Shown here: piece by piece, positions 8,191 to 14,656 of the stretch
Layout: every line of letters begins with the position of its first letter
Numbering within the stretch: the stretch's first letter is position 1
Notes under the pieces: model-generated
The model's database searches: none
What the model was told of the DNA's origin: nothing
The model's input: the letters and a program-made list of their open reading frames with translations, nothing else
Assembly: GCA_900755085.1 (NCBI GenBank)
Contig: CAAEFF010000119.1
Location: forward strand, 1 to 22,158
Direction: 5' to 3'
DNA: 22,158 bases
Source: an uncultured Streptococcus sp.
Lineage (GTDB): Bacteria; Bacillota; Bacilli; Lactobacillales; Streptococcaceae
Position numbers and translations under genes: made by a program

Positions 8191-8732
8191 TCTTTTAGGC
8201 CTTGATCTTTGAAATAGGTAAAGAGATCTTGGGGTTTACCGTTGAGATATTTCAACATGGTAGTGTTGGATTCTTCCCCTTGATCAGTTAATAACTTCAC
8301 AAAGTCTTCTTTTTTCATTTGAGTAAAATCAACATGCATGACGTTTGTATAGGTCTTTTTGTCATCAGCGATTTTGATGCTTGTTTTAATTCCAGCTTGT
8401 CCGTTAACGCCGTGTTTAGCATTTGCTTTATCAGCTTCTTCTTGATAGATTTCCTTCAATTCAGCGACATCTGATTTTTGCATATCTTCTGATATTGGTG
8501 CAACACCCATGATGGTCATGGAAACAATCTCATCTTTCTTGTAGCCAATTTGAATTTTGTTTTGATAGTGATCACCGAGGTCGCTAACAAAGGTCTTTGT
8601 TTGGACTTTCTCCTTTTTAGTTTGAGCTGCCTCTTGCTTGGAAGTGGCAGTAGTAGTTCCTTTTCCTGGTTGGCCTTGGCTACAAGCGGTAAGGGCTAGT
8701 AGACAGACAGAGGCAAGTAGAAATTTTTTCAT
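8181..8732 (-). CDS. DUF1307/YehR-like lipoprotein
   Basis: This 183-residue surface lipoprotein has an N-terminal lysine pair, a hydrophobic core and the lipobox L-T-A-C with Cys17 as the expected lipidation site. A Ser/Thr/Gln/Lys-rich linker (about 18-45) comes next. The mature domain then resembles the DUF1307/YehR family of small Gram-positive lipoproteins of unknown function, with no enzyme motif. TAAGGAG precedes the start by five bases. It is transcribed toward proS and ends in the shared hairpin. Its promoter region is divergent from esxA. It separates the housekeeping operon from the secretion locus, and a functional link to type VII secretion is not indicated by the sequence. Confidence 0.8.
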   Translation of the reverse strand: MKKFLLASVCLLALTACSQGQPGKGTTTATSKQEAAQTKKEKVQTKTFVSDLGDHYQNKIQIGYKKDEIVSMTIMGVAPISEDMQKSDVAELKEIYQEEADKANAKHGVNGQAGIKTSIKIADDKKTYTNVMHVDFTQMKKEDFVKLLTDQGEESNTTMLKYLNGKPQDLFTYFKDQGLKEEK

Positions 8733-8793
8733 ATATACTCCTTATAGGTTAATGGTGTTCGATCTTGTAAGAAACAAGTTCTAAACAGTTCTT

Positions 8794-8822
8794 ATTATAG
8801 CATAAAAATTTTAAAAATGAAA
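8794..8822 (-). promoter_or_regulatory. lipoprotein gene promoter (extended -10)
   Basis: Read on the minus strand, TATAAT is at 8799-8794, preceded by TGC to make an extended -10. A poor -35, TTTCAT, lies at 8822-8817 with 17-base spacing. The start codon is about 62 bases downstream. Confidence 0.65.
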
Positions 8823-8999
8823 AAATATACAAAAATCATCAAAAATTGCTTTTAAAACCAGCTAAAATCAACAATTTTTATCTATGTGTCGAGTTAATAT
8901 AAAAGGACAGAGTGTCTTCTTTTCTTTCCGGAAATAATACTAGTTGGAGACTGCTGGGGCAAGGAATTCGGGAAATATATTACAATTTTATGACAAAAT

Positions 9000-9024
9000 G
9001 TTACATAATCGTAACAAAGTTACA
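9000..9024 (-). promoter_or_regulatory. putative WalR/VicR box plus an extra half-site upstream of esxA
   Basis: On the minus strand the bases 9016-9000 read TGTTAC-GATTA-TGTAAC. This exactly fits the direct-repeat consensus of the essential response regulator WalR/VicR (TGTWAH, five bases, TGTWAH) known from low-GC Gram-positives. A third half-site, TGTAAC, lies at 9024-9019, two bases away. The box ends about 34 bases upstream of the -35 hexamer of the esxA promoter, a plausible place for activation. The match is seen; binding is inferred. The same bases also form inverted repeats (GTAAC-AAA-GTTAC, 9011-9023), so another dimeric regulator is possible. Confidence 0.45.
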
Positions 9025-9050
9025 ATGTTTTATCAGTTAGCCCTCTAAAC

Positions 9051-9079
9051 TTGACATTCTGACAATATTTCATTAAGAT
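9051..9079 (+). promoter_or_regulatory. esxA promoter
   Basis: A perfect -35 TTGACA (9051-9056) is followed at 17 bases by TAAGAT (9074-9079), matching -10 at 4 of 6 positions. The transcript would have a leader of about 124 bases. An alternative -10, TAAAAT (9154-9159), lies nearer the gene but lacks a -35. Confidence 0.65.
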
Positions 9080-9209
9080 ATTTTTAAGTAAATGATACAA
9101 ACAGGGAGAAAAAGGTAAAATATACAGTTATCTGGCATTTTACTAATTCGTACTAAAATGTATTGTTTATGAAAATAATATAAGGGTATCAGCCCAAAAG
9201 GAGAAACAT

Positions 9210-9497
9210 ATGGCTCAAATTAAATTAACTCCAGAAGATCTACGTGCTTCAGCACAACGCTATGCACAAGGTTCTCAAGAAATTGATCAAATCCTTACTA
9301 CTTTGACTCATGAACAACAAGTCATCGACGCAAACTGGGATGGATCTGCATTTGATAGCTTTGAAGCACAATTCAACGAATTGTCTCCAAAAATCAAACA
9401 ATTCGCTCAATTGTTGGAAGACATCAACGGTCAATTGATCAAAGTTGCTGATATCGTTGAACAAACTGACCAAGATATCGCTTCACAAATCCACTAA
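9210..9497 (+). CDS. esxA: EsxA, WXG100-family secreted protein
   Basis: This 95-residue protein is a small helical hairpin secreted by the type VII system and needed for its function in Firmicutes. The W-D-G turn motif (W43-G45) sits exactly between two amphipathic helices (about 8-40 and 47-88), the defining WXG100 arrangement. There is no signal peptide. The C-terminus has no YxxxD/E motif: the only tyrosine is Y18. AAAAGGAG six bases upstream fixes the start. It is the first gene of the locus and has its own promoter. Two hairpins follow it, so it probably gives an abundant monocistronic message with limited read-through into esaA. Confidence 0.95.
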   Translation: MAQIKLTPEDLRASAQRYAQGSQEIDQILTTLTHEQQVIDANWDGSAFDSFEAQFNELSPKIKQFAQLLEDINGQLIKVADIVEQTDQDIASQIH

Positions 9498-9509
9498 GAT
9501 AGTCTTGGA

Positions 9510-9550
9510 GGTGATCTTACTTCTTGTAGGTAGATCACCCTTTTGTCTTT
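9510..9550 (+). terminator. first hairpin after esxA
   Basis: GGTGATCT (9510-9517) pairs with AGATCACC (9532-9539), extended by AC/GT after one bulged T, around a loop of about nine bases. CCCTTTTGTCTTTT follows, giving a T-rich tail. It lies 12 bases after the esxA stop. Confidence 0.75.
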
Positions 9551-9560
9551 TGATATATAG

Positions 9561-9602
9561 AAAATAGGGGTTAGATTCTTAATTCCTAACCCCTATTTTG
9601 TA
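9561..9602. terminator. second hairpin before esaA, perfect 14-bp stem
   Basis: AAAATAGGGGTTAG (9561-9574) is perfectly complementary to CTAACCCCTATTTT (9586-9599) around an 11-base loop. The flanking A and T runs make it work as a terminator in either direction. It ends 29 bases before the esaA start, leaving little room for a separate promoter. A poor candidate overlaps the hairpin itself (TTAGAT 9571-9576, 17 bases, TATTTT 9594-9599). Confidence 0.85.
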
Positions 9603-9628
9603 TCTATGAATTAGAAAAAGGAAAAGGT

Positions 9629-12600
9629 ATGGAATTTAAAAATAAAAAATGGTTAAAATACATCGGTCAGAGCGCGGTTGTGCTCCTTTTGATGGGATCT
9701 GTGGTGGGGCTTTATACGACGGTTCAAAAGGACCAAAAGCAAAATGAAGCCAAGACCGTGCAAACGACAGAAAATACCAAGCTTAACATTGCGGTTGTCA
9801 ATGAAGACAAGGCGGTCAAGCTGAATGATAAAGAATACAACCTTGGGGCTAGCTATGTAAAGAATATCGAGCGGGATAATTCACAAAACTGGTCTGTACT
9901 CCCTCGTGGCGCTGCTGAGTCAGGGCTTGCAGATGGAAAGTACCAGTTGATGATCGTCATTCCAAGTGACTTCTCAGAGAAGGTCTTGGAAGTGAATGCG
10001 GTTAATGCAGAGAAGACCACGGTGACGTATAAGGTCAATGCGGCTGGAAATTCTCAAGTTGAAAACGAGGCCAATAAAGTCGCTAAAGATATCGTTTCAG
10101 ACTTGAATAGCCAATTGGTTGATATGTATATGGTCAGCATTTTGAGCAACCTCTATACAGCTCAGAAAAACGTGGAAACAAGTAACAAGATCCAATCGAC
10201 CAACATTGGTTCTTACCGAAGCAACTTGCTGGATTCAGCTTTAGATTCGAAGAATATTTTCCCAAGTCTCTATAGCTTGTCTGCGTCTTCTGTCGAGTCG
10301 AACAATGCCTTGAAGACAGTCCTTGAGTCTTATACCCAGGCTTTTGATCAATTGACCCAATCCCAGGATCAGTATGGTCAAAACTTCGACACATTGATCA
10401 AGCAACGCTCTGAGGATAAGATCAGTCATGAAGAGTTCATGAACCAGCTGATGTCTATGAACCAGTCTGTTGTCAGTGAAAAGACGCAAGAGTTATATAA
10501 GAATCTACAACTAAACCAAGAAGCGATTACTAAGCAATTGAGTCAACCAACTGAAACAGCAGGAGATACTTCAGGTACCAAGACCTATGCAGGCTTGACC
10601 AAAGATGTGAATGATCGTGTTGCAGACCTCGAAAAAGGGATCAAGGCAGAACGCGACAAATTAGATGAGCACGAAAAGAACATCGAGTCTACTGTAAAAG
10701 CGAAGATCCTTGACTACTATGGTCTAAAAGAAGGAGACAAAGTCACCCTTCGTACCTTGATTGGGAAGACAAAAATCGAAACTATCAGCAAAGCTCGTAA
10801 TAAAGCGGATGATGACATTCGTCAAGCAATTGAAAAACTTCCGTCTTTAGATCCAGCTAGTCTTAATCTGAATAAATATGGCAACCTCAATACAGCAATT
10901 CATTTTGATAGTACTTTTGCTGGGACGATGGCGAAAGCAAATGGAAATGCTGATGAATTAAAAACTTTGGCTGCAGAAGTGGATGCCAAATTAACGGCAG
11001 TTGCGAATGTCCTTAATGCTAAATCTGGAAAACAAAGAGTTAGCATTCAAGTACCTGCAGGAGTCAAGGTGGATACTTGGACCTATGATGGACAGACTTA
11101 TGCAGGTGGTGGTGATCAGGAAGTCGAACTGAAAGATGGCAAACAAATTCAAATTCACCTTGTTGAAGATGGAGGAGCTATGCCAAGCGCGATTGATGTT
11201 GAAGTCCTTGTGAATGGGGTTTCTTCAACCAGTGTGACCGTATCTGCAGAAGATTTAAAAACAGCTGTCGCTAACTATGCGTCGAAAGCCAGTGAAATTG
11301 CTTTGGATTATCAACGCGCAGGGGCTTTGATCGATGCCTACTATCCAAAAGATGACAATGGAGATCGTCATTCGCTCTATGATCCAATCGAAGATATGGA
11401 TTTGACAAACGCTTTGGTTGACATCGTGAAGGCTGCTGTTTCAAGTAACCTAAAGGACTACCGTAAGAGTATTGAAACGGATGAATCTGGGGATGCAACG
11501 AATAGTGTGAAAGCCCAGTTAGATGGTACTCTTAAACAGCTGCAAGACTTGGGACCACAATTGCAGGCTAATCTTCAAGCAATCGAAAACACCAACAAAG
11601 ATCTAACCCAAAATATCAACGATCAATTGGCACAGTATGCAGACCTTCAAAAACGCTTAGAATCTATCTCAGCTGCACAAGAAACAGTGACACAGGCTCA
11701 AACCAAGACCGATGCAGATTTGTCAGCCCTTGGTTCTGAATACACGTCATTATTGAGCTCAACAGAAGGTGTTAAGAGTTCATCTCGTAGCAATGTGGAC
11801 GCTGCCAACTCTACCAATGAAATCTTTAGCCAATTGAACAAAGAATTGGAAAAAGCCCAAGGCAATACAGAGAAATTGTCAAGCAATGCGGAAAGCTTGA
11901 TGGGTGAATTCGACAAGGAATTATCCGAAAACGGGAACTTCGTCGAAGCCTTCCGTAAAGTCTTCAACAATGCCTATGAAAACGGAGTACCGAATGAAGT
12001 CTTGCTTGACTTCTTGTCAAATCCAGTTGCAGAGAAATCTTCTTCTGTGAAAGCGACCATCAACGTCTACCGTCCATTTATCTGGATCTTTATGCTAGAA
12101 ATCTTGAGCCTCTTTACAGCTTATCTCTTTGCGACTCAGCCAATCATCCGCAAGGTGAAAGATCGTTTCAAATTGGATCGCTTGCAAGAATCAGATCTCT
12201 TGTCTGTCGGTGTCCTTGTAGGACTTTCTCTCATCCTTGGACTGGTGATCGGAATGATTTCAAGTATTCAACTCTCTGTTGGTCGTGAATATGTACCTTC
12301 ATGGGTATTCTTAGCGGTTCTAGCAAGTTTTGTCTTGGTACAACTGCAATACCTCCTCTTGAAACACTTCCGTGTGATTGGAATGGGACTGGCCTTCTTC
12401 ATGTTGATCAGTTATGTCTACCTATCAAGCGCGATCGGAACGACCGCGACCTTGTCAGGCCTTCCAGCACTGGTGAAAAATGTCAACCTCCTTTCTATTT
12501 TAGAAGGACAGTTTGCGGGTTACTTTGATGGACAAACAGCCAGTATCGGCGTCTTCTTCGGATTGTTGGTCTTCTTCGGACTTTTGGCGGTTGCCAATAT

Positions 12601-12652
12601 CTTCATTCCAAAGAAGTTTACTCAAACAAAGGAAATTGAATCAAGCTTATGA
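9629..12652 (+). CDS. esaA: EsaA, type VII secretion membrane/extracellular component
   Basis: This 1007-residue protein of the EsaA/YueB family is a T7SSb machine component with a large domain projecting into the cell wall; B. subtilis YueB is also the SPP1 phage receptor. One membrane span lies at about residues 11-30. A very long extracellular region follows, rich in Gln, Asn, Lys and Ser with coiled-coil stretches. Near 460-550 is a beta-rich insert with several valines and a GGG turn. Five hydrophobic spans occupy the C-terminal 200 residues (starting near 812). The length agrees closely with known EsaA proteins. AAAGGA lies upstream of the ATG. The last four bases overlap the start of essA (ATGA), so translation is coupled. 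Expression probably depends on read-through from esxA. Confidence 0.94.
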   Translation: MEFKNKKWLKYIGQSAVVLLLMGSVVGLYTTVQKDQKQNEAKTVQTTENTKLNIAVVNEDKAVKLNDKEYNLGASYVKNIERDNSQNWSVLPRGAAESGLADGKYQLMIVIPSDFSEKVLEVNAVNAEKTTVTYKVNAAGNSQVENEANKVAKDIVSDLNSQLVDMYMVSILSNLYTAQKNVETSNKIQSTNIGSYRSNLLDSALDSKNIFPSLYSLSASSVESNNALKTVLESYTQAFDQLTQSQDQYGQNFDTLIKQRSEDKISHEEFMNQLMSMNQSVVSEKTQELYKNLQLNQEAITKQLSQPTETAGDTSGTKTYAGLTKDVNDRVADLEKGIKAERDKLDEHEKNIESTVKAKILDYYGLKEGDKVTLRTLIGKTKIETISKARNKADDDIRQAIEKLPSLDPASLNLNKYGNLNTAIHFDSTFAGTMAKANGNADELKTLAAEVDAKLTAVANVLNAKSGKQRVSIQVPAGVKVDTWTYDGQTYAGGGDQEVELKDGKQIQIHLVEDGGAMPSAIDVEVLVNGVSSTSVTVSAEDLKTAVANYASKASEIALDYQRAGALIDAYYPKDDNGDRHSLYDPIEDMDLTNALVDIVKAAVSSNLKDYRKSIETDESGDATNSVKAQLDGTLKQLQDLGPQLQANLQAIENTNKDLTQNINDQLAQYADLQKRLESISAAQETVTQAQTKTDADLSALGSEYTSLLSSTEGVKSSSRSNVDAANSTNEIFSQLNKELEKAQGNTEKLSSNAESLMGEFDKELSENGNFVEAFRKVFNNAYENGVPNEVLLDFLSNPVAEKSSSVKATINVYRPFIWIFMLEILSLFTAYLFATQPIIRKVKDRFKLDRLQESDLLSVGVLVGLSLILGLVIGMISSIQLSVGREYVPSWVFLAVLASFVLVQLQYLLLKHFRVIGMGLAFFMLISYVYLSSAIGTTATLSGLPALVKNVNLLSILEGQFAGYFDGQTASIGVFFGLLVFFGLLAVANIFIPKKFTQTKEIESSL

Positions 12653-13104
12653 AAAAAATGATGTATCTTCTCCTTGTTCTTAGTCTCTTACCAGTGGTTG
12701 TGGCGTCTGCAGATGATTTTATTGATAATCGTCTGCAGGTCAACAACTCACGTCTGGAGATGGATAAGGAAAAGACGCTCGGTGGCCAATTGGATGCGAC
12801 GGAGTCTCTTTTCAATGAGAAGGATCAAAAGAAATTAGCAGATGAAAAACGCCAGCAAGAGAAACAATTGACCGATTCAGACGGCCAGTTGTTTTCTGCT
12901 ATAAAGGCAAAGAAAAAAACAGGGCCTGAAGCGGACCTGTTTCAGCCAGGAAATCAGAAATTATCTAAATTTGAGTCCCACGAGGAGAACAATTCGGCTA
13001 GCTTGTCGGATTTCATCCCAGCTTTGCAGATGCTGGCTTGGAGTGCTCTGCTCTTTGGGATTGCTGGCTATATTTCTTATCGAATCTATAGAAAAGAGGC
13101 CTAA
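12649..13104 (+). CDS. essA: EssA, type VII secretion membrane protein
   Basis: This 151-residue small membrane component lies in the canonical EssA position. An N-terminal hydrophobic signal/anchor (about 4-20, ending VVVASADD) is followed by a charged, Lys/Gln/Asp-rich middle part. A single C-terminal span lies near residues 122-144, ending in a basic RIYRKEA tail. Assignment rests on size, topology and position between esaA and esaB, since EssA is poorly conserved in sequence. The start overlaps the esaA stop by four bases, and the stop directly abuts the ATG of esaB with no gap. Confidence 0.87.
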   Translation: MKKMMYLLLVLSLLPVVVASADDFIDNRLQVNNSRLEMDKEKTLGGQLDATESLFNEKDQKKLADEKRQQEKQLTDSDGQLFSAIKAKKKTGPEADLFQPGNQKLSKFESHEENNSASLSDFIPALQMLAWSALLFGIAGYISYRIYRKEA

Positions 13105-13347
13105 ATGGACCAACATATCAATGTCACCTTCCGTATGAATGGTGCAAGTCATGACCTAAGAATCCCGACGCGGGTGGAGGTGCGACGCTTGATTCGGGAA
13201 TTGGATCAGATCTTTGGGTCAGCTCTAAATCCAAGAAGCAAGTATCAGTTGCGCGTGGTAAATAAAGGCATCTTGCTGGATGAAGGCAAAGTGGTGCAAG
13301 ACTATCCGATCACAAGTGGTGATCTGATCGAGATTGAGGAGTGGTAA
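13105..13347 (+). CDS. esaB: EsaB, ubiquitin-like type VII secretion protein (YukD family)
   Basis: This 80-residue cytosolic protein has the beta-grasp pattern of EsaB/YukD. A first beta strand (HINVTFRMNG) is followed by DLRIPTRVEVRRLIREL as strand and helix. The C-terminal part then runs YQLRVVNKGILLDEGKVVQDYPITSGDLIEIEEW. It lacks the Gly-Gly tail of conjugated ubiquitins. In T7SSb it is a required accessory or regulatory factor. The gene begins immediately after the essA stop. The GAGGAG within its last codons (13336-13341) is the ribosome binding site of essB. Confidence 0.93.
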   Translation: MDQHINVTFRMNGASHDLRIPTRVEVRRLIRELDQIFGSALNPRSKYQLRVVNKGILLDEGKVVQDYPITSGDLIEIEEW

Positions 13348-13348
13348 G

Positions 13349-14653
13349 GTGAAAGAAGAACAATTTACACTGGAAGAACAAGTCTTCCGTTTTGAAAAAG
13401 AAGAAACCAGCTGGCGTCTGGACCTCAAGCGTTCAGAAGTGGATAGCCAGGATTTACGCAATTTATGGATTTTGGATCTCCATCATCCCCTGTTTTTAGA
13501 GCAAAGCATGACAGCCGATCAAGACCAGATTCATCTGACCTATCAGACAGACGCGCTGGGCTTGACTGCAGAAGAAATCAAGGAATTACCGGTATCAGAC
13601 CGTCTGCGTCTAGCCATCAATGTCTTGGATTTGGCTCCGGCCTTGGAGCTTCCGGTGACCTTTATGGTCCATCCCATCAATTTGTTTGTGACCAAGGACG
13701 CCCAAGTCAAAATCGCTTACCGCGGGGTTCCGGGTATGATGGTGCCACACAAGTGGGATCAGGTGGAATTCTTGCGCCAGGCTAAGTGCTATGCTGTCAC
13801 GCTTTTTGGGGACTGGGACTTCATGGAGCTCTATCAAGGGACACTTGAATTAGAAGATCTCCCTGATTTCTTGGTGGAAATCCGTGATGCTGCTAGCTTA
13901 GAAGAGATGAAAGTACTCTTAGAGAAAGCTTATCAAGAGCGCAAGGAAGAAGAAGAAAAGACCTTGACCTTGGTATCCAGTCGTCAACACCGAATCTTTA
14001 AGTTGGCAACGGTTTGGCTTTCAGCTGTAGTAGCTCTCTTACTTTTGCCTTTGATCTATTTGGTCTTTTTCCAAGCACCCTTTAAAGAAAAACTGCTTCA
14101 AGCAGATACAGCCTATCTCAAGGTGGACTATACCGGTGTAATCGATGAGTTGGAGGGAGTAGCTCCAAGCAGTCTTCCAACGACGCAGAAATATGAGTTG
14201 GCGACGTCTTATTTGCAGGGCTTGAATTTCTCAGATGACCAAAAGAAGGTCATCCTTAACAATGTCACGCTCAAGTCAGACAGTCTCTATCTCCACTACT
14301 GGATCTATATCGGCCGTCATGACTTTACCCAAGCCTTGGATACAGCCAAGCGGATCGACGATTCAGACTTGATCATCTATGCCCTTCGCAAAGAAATCAA
14401 GGCGACACGTGATAGCGAAAAACTCTCTGGTGAACAGCGCGAGAAGAAACTCTCTGAGCTTGAGGGCGAATACAAGAAATACTGGGATGCCCGCTCTAAA
14501 CTCTTGGAAGCAGAGACAGGTGAAACCAAAGCTTCCACTAGCACTTCAACAGCGGCGTCCTCTACAGAACCTTTTTCTACAGAAGGTTCCTCAACTGAAA
14601 GCTCGTCCTCGACCGCCGCAAGCTCTAGTGCCTCTAGCGAACACAAGGAGTAG
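13349..14653 (+). CDS. essB: EssB, type VII secretion membrane pseudokinase (YukC family)
   Basis: This 434-residue membrane component bridges EssC and the other subunits. The frame opens at a TTG (13334) inside esaB, but GTG at 13349 is chosen because GAGGAG lies seven bases upstream and it sits one base after the esaB stop. Residues 1 to about 205 form the cytosolic pseudokinase-like YukC domain. A charged EERKEEEEK-type linker follows. One membrane span lies at about 217-240, and the rest is an extracellular helical domain. The last 45 residues are almost entirely Ser, Thr, Ala and Glu, a low-complexity tail that probably reaches into the wall. The stop TAG is embedded in the essC ribosome binding region (AAGGAG 14645-14650). 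Confidence 0.94.
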   Translation: MKEEQFTLEEQVFRFEKEETSWRLDLKRSEVDSQDLRNLWILDLHHPLFLEQSMTADQDQIHLTYQTDALGLTAEEIKELPVSDRLRLAINVLDLAPALELPVTFMVHPINLFVTKDAQVKIAYRGVPGMMVPHKWDQVEFLRQAKCYAVTLFGDWDFMELYQGTLELEDLPDFLVEIRDAASLEEMKVLLEKAYQERKEEEEKTLTLVSSRQHRIFKLATVWLSAVVALLLLPLIYLVFFQAPFKEKLLQADTAYLKVDYTGVIDELEGVAPSSLPTTQKYELATSYLQGLNFSDDQKKVILNNVTLKSDSLYLHYWIYIGRHDFTQALDTAKRIDDSDLIIYALRKEIKATRDSEKLSGEQREKKLSELEGEYKKYWDARSKLLEAETGETKASTSTSTAASSTEPFSTEGSSTESSSSTAASSSASSEHKE

Positions 14654-14656
14654 TCT

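Larger units (their letters stand above)
8733..9209. other. 477-base divergent intergenic region
   Basis: This stretch is AT-rich and holds no credible gene. From left to right it contains the lipoprotein leader with a CTTGT/ACAAG hairpin (8764-8778) and the minus-strand promoter (8794-8822). Next come an 8-bp inverted repeat AAAAATTG/CAATTTTT (8841-8848 with 8872-8879) and a 10-base palindrome TTTCCGGAAA (8925-8934). Then follow a cluster of GTTACA/GTAACA half-sites (9000-9024), a plus-strand promoter (9051-9079) and a leader of about 120 bases before esxA with AAAAGGAG at 9196-9203. The long leader has no obvious riboswitch-like structure that I can make out. Confidence 0.7.

Noticed and set aside
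8884..8937. Small open frame of 17 codons in the intergenic region ahead of esxA
   Set aside because: It starts ATG but has no Shine-Dalgarno sequence and no promoter in place, and its length is expected by chance.
9092..9118. Eight-codon upstream frame in the esxA leader
   Set aside because: No ribosome binding site precedes its ATG, and nothing such as attenuator hairpins or special codons suggests a leader peptide.
13334..13348. TTG start for essB within esaB
   Set aside because: It would put the start upstream of the strong GAGGAG; the GTG at 13349 is correctly spaced from it.
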